DNA of 64,000 nt from contig JAGMVK010000025.1 of the NCBI GenBank assembly GCA_020747065.1, forward strand, positions 673,631 through 737,630. Reading direction: 5' to 3'. The DNA comes from Cadophora sp. MPI-SDFR-AT-0126. Its lineage: Eukaryota; Ascomycota; Leotiomycetes; Helotiales; Ploettnerulaceae. Below, in pieces: positions 32,590 through 43,432 of the stretch. The first letter of the stretch is position 1, and every line of letters starts with the position of its first letter. The notes under the pieces are model-generated. The model ran no database searches. It had not been told where the DNA came from and saw only the letters and a program-made list of their open reading frames with translations. The translations under genes were made by a program, and so were the position numbers.

Positions 32590-34428
32590 CTACCGAAGCG
32601 ACGACAGTCGACCAGTATTTTGGTACAAGAAAGCCCCGAGCACCGTCACGGTGCTGAGGATTGTCAGTCCTATTGTAGTATCACTCACAATGGATTCCTC
32701 CACCACGCGACCGACCATGGTCACGTTAGATCTTTTGATTTCGTCTGCCCCTGTTCCTACGACATCATAATCCAACCAGTCCACCCGACTGAGTATCTGC
32801 TCTACTAATCAGTGATCTGTTTCCATTGACTTCATGAGCTGGCCCAACATACCTTTTGATACGCGACGACGGTGTCGCTCCAGTTGTTGGTAATCTTCCC
32901 ACTCTCCTTCAGCTTGAACCAGGAGTCACAGTTTGGATCTGCGAAGCTAGTCTTCGATAGACTAGACTGGAGTTGCTCGTTGAACTCTCTTACCCGTACA
33001 GGCTTGGGGCTGATCGTGAGGCTACCATGGAGGGACCTCGCAGTCAATGCCTTGTCTGCGAGTGCGGTGATGTATTTGCTTTGAGCTTCGACCATGAGAA
33101 TGAGGCTGTTGTGAGCCAAGTTTGTGTTCGGCCCATAAAGCATTCCGAAGTTCGGGAAGCCTTCGACGGTAACTCCGTAGAGGGCATGTCCACCGTCCTT
33201 CCATACACTGCTGAGTGTACGGCCGCTGCTACCAGTAATCTCCATTGGGTGCAAGAATTCGACGGCACGGAAACCTGTGGCTGTAATAATCAGATCAAAT
33301 GCTTCCTCTTGACCATCGACAACAATCCCTTTTGCTGTAATCTTGTCGATGCGGCCAGTCTTGAGCTTCACATTGTCTCGAAGGAATACCGGAAAGTAGT
33401 CGTCTGTCAAGAGGACACGCTTACATCCCAGTGAGTACTTAGGTTGAAGCTTATCCCACAGGTCCGGCCTATTCGGGAGCTGAGTACGTAGGTGCTGTCG
33501 ACTCAGGTCCTCCAATTGATCCGACCCCGGTGAGGTTGGGTCCACGATAGCACCAAATAGTGCCTCCCTAAAGTCCATCATCTTGGCTCTCTTGCGCTCT
33601 CGAATGAAAGGAATATATTGAAACAGCAATCGTTTCCAAGCAGGAATCGGAGAGTCTCCCCGCGATAGAGCCCAGTTAGGTGTACGTTGGAAGACGGTTA
33701 GATGGTCGACTTTGCCAGCGATCGCGGGGATTATCTGAACAGCCGTTGCTCCGTTACCAATGATAGCCACCTTTTTTCCTCGAAGACTGTAGCTCCAATC
33801 CCATCGAGCACTATGCATCAGCCGTCCCTCGAATTCATGAAGACCTGCGATATCTGGGAACTTTGGTAGGTTGAGTTGACCAACCGCAGAGACAAGGAAA
33901 TCCGAGGTCATCGTATATGTGTCGCCGCCGTACTCCGCATCTTTACCTCCCAAAACCGACACAGTGGTGTTCCATTTATTGGTAGTATCGTCCCATCGCG
34001 CAGAGTCAACGCTCGTATTGAACCGTATGTAACGATATAGCTCGTACTTGTGGGCAACACCAATCAGATATTGGAGGATTTCCTCTTGTCCACCGTATTC
34101 TCTTGTCCAGCTTGGATTTGGTTCAAAAGAGTAGCTGTAAAGATGGGACCAGACTAAAAGATAATGAGCAATATTCTCCTTGACAAGGGCAATTCGAAGA
34201 TTGGTTACCGTCACAGCAACACCCAGGGTATTTATTATCTCTCCAGGTACCCCCGATACCAGTACCTTTCTCCAGAATAACAAAGTTTCGATTCGTTTTC
34301 TTGAGTTGATCGATTGCGACGCAGATGCCACTGATTCCTGCACCGATGATGACAACGGCTGCATTTGTGTAGTTGCGATTGCCGACAGGCTCTTGCAGTT
34401 GAGTTCGGTCCTCAGCCATGATGTTCAC
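32590..34428 (-). CDS. Baeyer-Villiger-type flavin monooxygenase
   Basis: FAD- and NADPH-dependent enzyme of about 576 residues that inserts oxygen next to a ketone carbonyl, giving an ester or lactone. Exons are 34428–34209, 34153–32853 and 32799–32590. The FAD Rossmann motif is [14 protein letters not shown]. The NADPH motif is [20 protein letters not shown]. Between them is [12 protein letters not shown], which matches the BVMO fingerprint FxGxxxHxxxW(P/D). The junction after [17 protein letters not shown] restores the usual substrate-loop sequence. The C-terminal exon adds a hydrophobic segment ([18 protein letters not shown]), unusual for soluble BVMOs and possibly a membrane anchor. ATG at 34428 or 34419 may be used. 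It is divergent to the acyl-CoA synthetase gene and is the most informative enzyme of the putative cluster. Confidence 0.88.
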
Positions 34429-34794
34429 TTGTTTGGCTCCTCGTTAAAGCAAAAATTCGTCAAGAGAAATCAATGAAAAAGAAGCGTTTTGGCAGAAAAT
34501 CCCTTTACTACATGGGCGGCCTTCGTGTGGTGATTACCAACACACCATTAGAATGTCTCAAAGAACAACCCAAGCGCGCTAATGTAATTTGAAAGGGCAA
34601 TAGTTTGGACCGAGGTCTCCCAGGCTCTTGGATTTGTAAGGCATAAATCGATAAATCGGGTTACAAGGATTCAAAAAATAAAATGGGTACGTTAAGGGAA
34701 AATGACGACTTGAGACTGGAGTCCTTGGTGAATACCTGCCAAGCGTAGACCCGCAGTCTGGACTGGGGTTGTTTCGTCAAAAACACCTGCCCAT

Positions 34795-34842
34795 GCCCCC
34801 TCCTCCCCCACACGCCTCCCCCACCCCCTCTCCCCTCCTCCA
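34795..34842 (-). promoter_or_regulatory. C-rich tract (GGGGGTG on the minus strand) in the shared BVMO/ACS promoter
   Basis: Blocks such as CCCCCTCCTCCCCCA and CCTCCCCCACCCCCTC, equivalent to GGGGGTGGGGGAGG on the minus strand, about 370 bases from each of the two divergent starts. Same tract type as in the neighbouring divergent promoters. Confidence 0.45.
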
Positions 34843-35179
34843 TCTTGAAAGATTACACCTATTGCCGTCACGGGCATCCTCGGTATCTTGAATGAGTGAA
34901 AGGACATGGATGAATGGATATTCATACTCTCCTGGGTACCATCTAGTCGTGACTGTCCTAAATGCTGGGCCCGTCCCAACTAGGTGTTTTCTTGCTTAGT
35001 AATAATTTGCTTAATGATAACTTGCAACAGACATCCACTCATTCTTGATTGTTGGTCTGTCTGCTTGTCTGTTCAGAATCGGTCATAGGCGTCACTCTCG
35101 TGCCGTGCATCAAAGAATCCTCGAATTTCCACATGCTGCATGTCAGTGTTGAACGTTCCCCAAATTTGGTCTGCAGAAT

Positions 35180-37179
35180 ATGGCTCTTGGTATGTTCGCC
35201 ATGGTTCATTGAAGGCTTGGTCTCAAAAACTGACTTGATGCTCCTCCAGCAACGACTGCTGCTATTGCCACTGGTGGATGGGCCGGCGCTTTGTACCTCG
35301 ATGCCAAATACCATTTTCGGAAGGACCTTCGAGCACTTTCGATTAAAAAGAAGGGTGAAAGGGAGTATGCACGTGTGGTCAAGGAAGATAGAGTCAGCCT
35401 TTTCTACGTCCTGGAAGAGACGTGCAAGAAGAGATGGAACCAGGAAGCCATCTGGACTCGGGAAAGAACATATACTTTTGGCGAGCTCTACGAGAATACT
35501 CTTCGATATGCACAATATATGATCAGTGAAGGCATTAAGCCAGCAGAGCTGGTCGCCATGTATCTCACCAACTGCCCTGAATTCATGTTCGTGTGGTTTG
35601 CTGCAATGACGATCGGGGCAGCACCGGCTTTCATCAACTATCATCTGGAGGGCAAGGGTTTACTTTATTGTCTTGAGGTCAGCCAGGCCCGCTTAGTTAT
35701 TATAGATGAAGACAACGCATGCCAAGAGCGATTAAATCGCAGCCAGACGGAAATCGAGGCCATTGGAATGAAAGTCGCGGTGCTGAACGAGGGCCTGAAG
35801 GGTCATATTGCCTCTCTTGCGGTTGAGCGTCCTGGTGATGAGTGGCGGAATGGCATTAAAGGAGAATCCCCTTGGACTCTGATTTATACAAGGCAGGCCA
35901 CTTCCATTCCATGACAAAGGATACTCACTAATCATATTCTAGTGGTACTACGGGTCTTCCTAAGGGTTGTCCTTTCACCCTGCGACGGATCTACGCAGCA
36001 TGCGGACACAACTTGCCCATATGTGGATGTATTCCCGGCGTGGATCGATTGTATAATCCAATGCCCTTGTACCATGGTACTGGCGGCATTACCTCCGCCA
36101 CCTCTCTTTTACAAGGGGTCAGCGTTGCATTGGCGCCCAGATTTTCGGTTTCTAAATTTTGGGATGATGTCCATGATTCTCGGTCGACTGGCTTTACCTA
36201 CGTTGGTGAGACGGCACGGTATCTGATCAACGGGCCAACCCATCCCTTGGAAAGGAAACACAAGCTTCGATTTGCTTACGGGAACGGATTGCGACCTGAG
36301 GTCTGGGAAAAACTTCAATCTCGCTTTCAAATTCCTGAGATTGGGGAATTCTTCAATTCTACCGAAGGCATGTTCGGACTCTTCAATCACGACAAAGGAC
36401 CGTTCTTAAAAGCATGCGTCGGCCACCATGGCTTGTGGCTTCAGTCGGCTTTGCACAACGTCTATGTACCCGTCAAAATTGATCATGATTCGGGTGACAT
36501 CTTGAAGGACCCTAAGACGGGATTCGCAACGAGGGCATCATATGATGAAGGCGGTGAAATACTGGTGGCAGTACCAAATAAACAGGCCTTCCAAGGATAC
36601 TGGCGTGCGAAAGAAGCGACCGACAAAATGTTTATCACGGATGTCTTCAAAAAAGGCGATATTTATTATCGATCCGGAGATGCTCTGCGAAGAGATGATG
36701 ACGGCCGATGGTACTTTCTTGATCGACTGGGCGATACTTTTCGATGGAAATCTGAGAATGTGTCTACTGCGGAGATTGCTTCGGCGATGGGAGAATTTTC
36801 GGGCATTGCGGAAGCCAATGTTTACGGTGTCTTGCTGCCGAATCACGACGGAAGAGCAGGGTGTGCTGCGGTTCACCTTGACCCGAACCATACAGGACCT
36901 CCAGTGGATTACAATGATCTACTCGAATATCTCCGGACTCGCCTTCCACGCTACGCCATCCCAATCTTCCTTCGCCTTGTCAAAGCAAGTACACATATTC
37001 ATAACTTCAAGCAAAATAAAGTACCGCTGCGTAAGGAAGGCGTCGACCCTGACTTGGTCGGTACCGAGGGCTCCGATGGAAAAGATGACATCCTCTGGCT
37101 GTCACCAAAGTCGAATCGCTACGTCCCATTCGAGCGCAAGGACTGGGAAAATTTCAAATCTGGGCGGGCTAAATTGTAG
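35180..37179 (+). CDS. Acyl-CoA synthetase, FATP/very-long-chain type
   Basis: 629 residues in three exons: a 10-base first exon (35180–35189), 35250–35892 and 35943–37179. It activates a carboxylic acid to its CoA ester through an acyl-AMP. The N-terminus ATTAAIATGGWAGALYLDAK is a short membrane segment as in FATP/Fat1-type enzymes. The AMP-binding signature YTSGTTGLPKG spans intron 2. The FATP/VLACS motif is FRWKSENVSTAEIA, and LDRLGD is the usual hinge Asp region. The second intron starts GC rather than GT (AAG/GCAGGC), a rare but accepted GC–AG type, and the join restores the P-loop exactly. The acid could be a fatty acid or the product of the neighbouring BVMO and aldehyde dehydrogenase. 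Confidence 0.87.
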
Positions 37180-38689
37180 TTCGGTGGTGGGGGGGTTGGA
37201 GACTCCGCGAACGCTGTTTGGCAAGGCTTGATGACTTTTGACGGTCAAGAAATTCTTCTTTTGGTTCTTAGTTTGCATCTGTATGTAGATCACAAATCCT
37301 GCTCTGATCCATCGATGACGACCGCGGAAGCTGCATCATAAGCACATCACCAAAGTACTGAGTGAAGTTTGCACAGAAGAACAAAATCGCCGAGGCTGGG
37401 ATAGACCAAATCCGTGAGTCTTGGTGGCATTACTGCATAATTACTTAAATGTCCAAAACGTGTATGAAGCTGCCTTTTTATTTTCTTGCTTTCATAATTT
37501 CCCGCTTCGTCGGAGAAGTGACTCTTAAGTGACAGTAAGTAAGAGAACACAGCCACGGGTCCGGTTTTAGCCTACCTAGCATTTCATTGCCATAGATCTG
37601 CACGATAATCAAGCTATGCACCTTGCCTCAATTAGAACTCCTAGGCAACAAAAAGCCTTAGCCGCACAACAGCCGGCTAAGAAGTTTAGGCATGTGGCTT
37701 GTGTCTATATCTTTGCAAATGCTTCTACTTTCTCCTCAATGCCACAAACAGAGCCTCTTTGAGGTACTGCCCCATGGGTCGGGTGGCGGTGGGATCTGAT
37801 CTGATCTGATCTGATCTGTAGATCCCTATTTCGGTCTGTCTGCTTTCAGGGGCGGTGGTGTTTTTTATGTCCACGTTCTCATCGAGTGTGTGCCGCACCG
37901 TAGCAGCAATGTTAGTAAAGCTCGACGACGGCAACATTTGTGGCTGCGGGGATGGCGACGCTCAACACTTGTACGCCGGGTATCTTACGAACGTAAATCT
38001 CTTTGCAAAGTTTTTAAAGCGAAATCAAGGAAAAGAAAGATATGTCGTCTTATCACACGCTTTAGTCACGCTTTAAGACGTCTCATAGATCGGCCGCTAC
38101 TATATAGAAAAACTCCTTATAGGTAAGATAGTTAAGGACGGGGTAGATTATCAGTTACAGAGGAGGGCATTCCCAAGAGTAGAGCATAACCTAACTAGTT
38201 CGTCATCTTCACTATAAAACTTGAACACATCATCACCATCATCGACATTAGCAGGCTGCGAGTACACAGGAAAGAAGTATCATTCACCAGCGTGGGTCTA
38301 GGGATGGATAGGGTCGATTCAAGCGAGACTAAAGAGTGGTATAGTACTTGGTACAATCACAAAAACATTGTTTTTATTGAGGCACTTCAACACTCATGAA
38401 AGAGACTGTGTCTGTGGGTAAGAAGAGAGCACACACATCTTCCAACCGACTACTGTGACACCTCTGGGAATATCTTCATGGGATGTTATTTCTTGGAGTA
38501 ACATTAGTGGGAGCATGTAATATAAGTGCGGTGCTGGTGCCAGTGCCCTTGTGCACATTGGCTTGCGTATGGTTTACATTGCGCAGAGTCTACACTAGGA
38601 AGAGGTAGATGTGTTCTTTTAGAAAGTTTTCATTGAGCTATGGCTTATCAAAAAGTACTTTATGCTTTACTTATCCTCTCTCTCTCGGC
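37180..38689. other. Intergenic region with a GATCT pentanucleotide repeat
   Basis: About 1.5 kb between the 3' ends of convergent genes. 37793–37817 is GATCT repeated five times. ORFs of about 70 codons near 37855–38126 show no domain. No transposon signature was found. Confidence 0.5.
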
Positions 38690-40231
38690 CTAAGACTTGT
38701 AGACGTGAATGACATGAGGATTGCAAAAGGCCACCAAACCAGTCTTACCCCACTCCGCACCGATTCCAGACTCTTTGTGGCCACCAAAGAGGGCCTGCGG
38801 GACCAACTTCTCGTACGAGTTGACAAAGATGGAGCCAGCTTCGAGTCGTCGTGCAATCTTGGATGCCTGCTCGACGTCCTTGCCCCACACGCAAGCACCA
38901 AGACCAGTATTGGTTGCGTTGGCACGGCCAATGACTTCCTCGAGGTCAGACCAGGACTGAGTGGGCACGATGGGGCCGAAAGGCTCCTCTTGGATGATGC
39001 GCGAATCGTTGGGTGGGTTGTCGATGATAGTAGGCTGGATGAAGAATCCTTTTGAGGTCGTCACATCAGGCTCGCCAGATGCGAACTTGTACCCCTGGGT
39101 CTTGCTGTCCGAGACCAAGCCCTTGACACGCTCGTACTGCATCTGGTTCTGGACGGGACCGAGCTTGTTATCACCATCGTCTGGGCTGCCGACTTTGTAG
39201 GTTTTAGTGGCGGTGATCATCTCGGCCAGGAACTCCTTGTAGATAGACTTGTGGATGTAGATACGCTTGGTGGCTACACAGATCTGGCCGGAGTTTTGGA
39301 AAGCTCCCTGGACGACCTCGGGTGCGACTTTCTTGATGTCTACGTCTGGCAGGATGATGGATGCGTCATTGCCACCGAGCTCGAGCGTGACGCGTTTGAG
39401 GGTTTTGGCTGAGCTTTCCATGACCTTCTTGCCAGTGGCGATGGAGCCAGTGAAGGAGATCTTGTTGATGTCGGGATGCCGACACATGGACGCACCTAGC
39501 TCGTTGTTGCCTCCGACAACCTGAAAGACTCCGGGAGGGAAGATGGTTTGTGCGAGCTCAACGAACTTGAGCGAGGTGTAGGGTGTGAAAGGTGACGGCT
39601 TGACAATAAGAGTGTTGCCGGTCAGAAGGGCTGGTGCAACCTTGCCGACCATGAGGGCGATGGGGAAATTCCATGGGCAGATAGCTGGGATGATGTTAAC
39701 GTCAGTCTGGTACCATTAACAGGCCAACCTCACCTGCACAAATGCCGAGTGGCGTGAACTCAGTATACACAATCTTCTCGTCGTCTTCGAACCTGTCAGA
39801 GGGCATATCGAGTCCCAGATGGTGGTTGATGAGCCCAGGTATCAGGCCAACCTCTCCGGCAGCAGCCTTCCTCTATTTCGCGATTAGTTTCGGAAGGCCA
39901 GAGTATATAAATCCACCTCACATACCGGCTTGCCTGTTTCTCGACAAAGGAGCTCAACGAAATCATCCCAGTGTGCTTCATAAGTTTTCACGAGCTGGGC
40001 AAGGAGTTCTTTCCTCTCCTCGATGGGCGTGTCTCTCCATCCGGGAAAGGCTTTTCTTGCAGCTACGACGGCATCATCCAGATCCTGGTCGCTGGCAATA
40101 GGGACGTCCCAGAGCTCCTGGCCCGTGGCTGGATTGATGCCACGATGGATCTTATCGGATCCGCGTTGCTTGCCGTCGACAATATTGTAGAACTTGCCGA
40201 AATTGAGTGTTGTAATCTTTCCAGGAGACAT
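38690..40231 (-). CDS. NAD(P)-dependent aldehyde dehydrogenase
   Basis: 479 residues in three exons: 40231–39926, 39872–39734 and 39684–38690. It oxidises an aldehyde irreversibly to the acid. The catalytic Cys lies in FQNSGQICVATKRI and the general-base Glu in LELGGNDASIIL. The nucleotide-binding segment is SFTGSIATGKKV. CPWNFP supplies the conserved Asn that stabilises the oxyanion. The C-terminus GGHKESGIGAEWG is typical. The overall pattern is that of the ALDH group close to betaine- and salicylaldehyde-type enzymes, but the substrate cannot be fixed. It is divergent to the alpha/beta hydrolase at 41662. Confidence 0.9.
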
Positions 40232-40429
40232 TGCGGCAAATCAAACAGTGAGTTGGAGAATAGATTAGCGGTGAGTTGTTAGGGAATTGCGAATAGGAAG
40301 GCGGCGCGGGGAGTGTATATTCTTAAATATTGTGATGCCTCGCAAATGCCGAACTTCCTTGCACCCCGAGATTCATGTTTGTAATCAGGGTAGATTCAGT
40401 TTGCGATTAGAAACGTTTTGTGGTACTAT

Positions 40430-40450
40430 CACCCCTCCCCCTCCCCCCCC
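40430..40450 (-). promoter_or_regulatory. C-rich tract upstream of the aldehyde dehydrogenase
   Basis: CACCCCTCCCCCTCCCCCCCC, about 200 bases upstream of the ALDH start. Read on the ALDH coding strand it is a G-rich tract of the type seen in the other promoters of the cluster. Confidence 0.4.
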
Positions 40451-41116
40451 TTGTCTCTTCTAAACAATCGTTAAAATGGGGGGCAGACCGGGTCTCGTGT
40501 GGGTAGCCTCTATGGGTGTTTATCTAATGAATCATAAGATGTCTAGCCCTAAGCTGGCTCCTAAACCTTCTACAGCCACTCTTGCTTTTATAGCAGATCT
40601 GATTTTGGCTAGTGGTCTAAGGCTGACAGGGCTATTTGCTACTTGGTCACTCAGAGCAAGCTACCTATTCGTTCTACCTACGGAGAGGAGGCTCTAACGT
40701 GTTTAGGGGGGTTGGTAAGGGGATAGTACCATGTAGCTCGGTCGTGGATTGCGGCTATTATTTCTACTTTAGATCTCATAACCACACACGATCTACTTAA
40801 ACATTACAGCTCATCCAATACTGTAGCAACTATGTAAACAATACTTGTATTATTCACTGAGGCTTCCGTGAGCATTGAATAAATTTCCAATCATATTATT
40901 GGTAGTAATGTAATGTCCTTGGAAGTTTGTGCTGACATGACCTGTCATGCTTCTTCTTTGCTTTGACGTCAGAACAGAAAATCCGCATTGTCATGTCATG
41001 TCATGTTTCAATTTTAGAAAAAAAAAGCAAGCAAGCAAGCCCTATTGGAAAGCTAGGAATTTGGTTAGTGTGCATGCAGTAGACTAACGACTTCGATCCT
41101 GATCCGAGTATAAGTG

Positions 41117-41156
41117 TGGAGGTGGAGGTGGCGGTGGGGGTGGGGTCGGGGCGGGG
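41117..41156 (+). promoter_or_regulatory. GGTGGGGG-type tract upstream of the alpha/beta hydrolase
   Basis: GGAGGTGGAGGTGGCGGTGG followed by GGGTGGGG and GGGGCGGGG units, about 510 bases before the hydrolase start. Closely similar to the tract at 26771–26800. Confidence 0.42.
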
Positions 41157-41661
41157 CCTTGGCAAGGAAGGGAGCTTGTTTCATGAGTCGGTCGGGACCT
41201 CGGGCTTTTCTTTCCTGGTTAGCGAGCGAGCCTAGGCCCGGTCAGTCGGTTCAACGACTACCATTTGTAGATCTTGTAATTCGGGAAAAGAATACGGAGG
41301 GCTGGTTCTTATGCAAGCAAGCATAAAAGGATGTAACTTTCGTACCTCGGAAGTAAGTGGATTGTGACTAGTGATTGAGGAGGGGGGAATGAATGCCTGC
41401 GTTTTTGTAAGACAGACAGACAAATGAACGAACGCATGAGTATTTCTACGGCTCGTTTAATTAGTGCGTGGCATCATTTTTCTTGTGATACGCTTGACAC
41501 AAAATGATCAGGGAATGCTACATGTTACTATAGATTCTCATCAACCAACACCTATCTTGGTTATCTGCTCGAGTTCTACATTTGTTACAACGTTTTTGGG
41601 GGTTCAAGAACGCAACGCAACATTCGTCTAGTCTAATCTACTCTCGGTTCACAAATCCAAG

Positions 41662-42766
41662 ATGGGGTACACACAATCATGGCAAGAGGTGAGTGAGCAT
41701 TTATTTCATGTTTTCATTATAAAACAATCGGATTGTTGACTTGACGAAACAAACAGCTCGAGAAAGCATCCGGTGGTCGAGTCGTCTTACACGGCAGCGT
41801 CCAGAACATCCGTGATATGGACGCCAGTTCCGCCGCCCTGTGTGCCTCACTGCTCCCTCCTCCATCCGATGCCACGACCAGCGTCGATGGTGAAGTGGAA
41901 GGGATCAAGTATCGCATCTACACGCCCAGAGACGCCTCAAAACTCGGAGGACCGCTTCCAGTCGCCATCTGGACGCATGGAGGGGGTTGGGTAACGGGAA
42001 ATCTCGACTCGGACGACCTTCTCTGTAGAATTGTCGCGGAACGTGCACCTGCTATCGTTGTCAATGTTGACTATCGACTTGCACCTGAGCACCCTTATCC
42101 GACTCCGCTAGAGGATACGTTGAAAGTGTATCGGTGGGTAAGTCATATCTCCCAAATGGTCAATCTAGTGCTGGATCACGTCTTTAACAATAATTTTTCT
42201 AATCATCCAATCAGGCCCAGCAAAACGCAACATCACTCGGCGGAGACGCAAAGCGATTCTTCACAATCGGAGGCTCTGCAGGAGGTGGTCTAGCTCTCCA
42301 AGTTGCCAACCGACTCGTGAAAGACCCCATGACACGAAACAACATCAAAGGAGTCGCTGCAATGGTACCATGCACACTACATTTCGACAACGTACCCTCC
42401 GAGTACCAATATATGCACAAGTCGTACGAAGAGAACAAAACCGACGTCCCGGTCATCAATAAGGAATCCATGGAGATCTTCTACCGAGAAGCGCAAGTAG
42501 ACCCTGAGGACAGCAATACCTTCACGGCACTCGCGACCGATAACCACGAGAATTTCCCGCCGACGTATTTTGCTAGCTGTGAGTTTGATCCGTTGCGGGA
42601 TGATGCGTATGTGATGGAGGCGGCGCTGAAGAGCAAGGGCGTGCCGACTAAGCATAACCACTATAAGGGCATGCCGCATTATTTTTGGGTGTTCCCTTTG
42701 CCGGAGAGAGAACAGTTTATTGATGATCTGGTGGAGGGGGTTAGGTGGTTGATCTCACAGATGTAG
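41662..42766 (+). CDS. Alpha/beta hydrolase, hormone-sensitive-lipase type
   Basis: 319 residues in three exons: 41662–41688, 41757–42137 and 42215–42766. The oxyanion-hole motif is IWTHGGGWVTGN. The nucleophile elbow GGSAGGG carries the catalytic Ser, the acid is the Asp in SCEFDPLRDD and the His is in GMPHYFW. This is the HSL-type (abhydrolase_3) carboxylesterase family, which includes lactonases and esterases for small substrates. Between the BVMO and aldehyde dehydrogenase steps, a lactone- or ester-opening role would fit, but this is inferred from context. The tiny first exon (nine codons) is supported by a GTGAGT donor. Confidence 0.85.
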
Positions 42767-43432
42767 ATAATACAATACATAGATATGGAATGAAGTAGTA
42801 GACGCACAAGTTATCATATTTGGTCACATCTGATCTGTTCTATATACTTCGCATCATGGGTAAAAAATTGTACAATTCTAGTCCGTGCTCAGGCTAATCC
42901 TAAACCAGACTCGGACCCATATCTGGACCCATCATTCCCCACAATACTTTTACTTTTACTTACTTACTCCATCTTTCTGGCATCGTATCGGTCCCCGTCG
43001 GAACGAAAAAAGTGCGGGGTCGTTGTGGTCCGTGCCCTTACTCTTACTTACTGCCTGCCTATGCCCTCCCTTCCCTTTCTACCTCCTTTACCTTACCTCA
43101 CCAAACCCTACCCTACCTGAATCAAGCTTCCGATTGCATAATAAGAAGTAAGTCCGTCTCAGCATCTATCTACCCACCTACCTACTATACCCACCCATTT
43201 CCGCTCCCTCCCGGATCTACCTACCCGCGTAACTTTCTTTCCTTTCTTCTTTCCTTTTTTCATCTACTTATCTATCAATAGATCTATCAAGCCATCCATC
43301 CATCTCTCTATTCATCCATCATCCATCATCCATCCATCCATCTATCCTGAACGAACAAACAAACAAACAAACAAACAAACGAACGAACTAACGAACTAAC
43401 GAACCGCTGTCTGTCCCTCCAGTAAGCTATCA
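42767..43432. other. CT-rich promoter region with microsatellites
   Basis: Promoter of the C2H2 regulator: long CT-rich stretches from 42930 to 43270, CATC repeats around 43296–43345 and an ACAA repeat around 43361–43400. Pyrimidine-rich leaders of this kind are common before fungal regulatory genes. Confidence 0.5.

Larger units (their letters stand above)
40232..41661. other. Long divergent intergenic region of the ALDH/hydrolase pair
   Basis: 1.4 kb between the starts of the aldehyde dehydrogenase and alpha/beta hydrolase genes. It carries two G/C-rich tracts (40430–40450 and 41117–41156), a short TCATG repeat near 40994–41008 and AAGC repeats near 41026–41040. A 73-codon ORF at 40476 has no recognisable domain and I do not call it. 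Confidence 0.45.

Noticed and set aside
32973..33434. Plus-strand ORF inside the BVMO gene
   Set aside because: Antisense shadow of the BVMO coding sequence.
38609..39055. 148-codon ORF antisense to the aldehyde dehydrogenase
   Set aside because: Shadow of the ALDH reading frame.
43361..43400. Short direct repeats (ACAA, CATC) as a possible CRISPR-like array
   Set aside because: Simple microsatellites in a eukaryotic promoter; no spacers and no cas genes.
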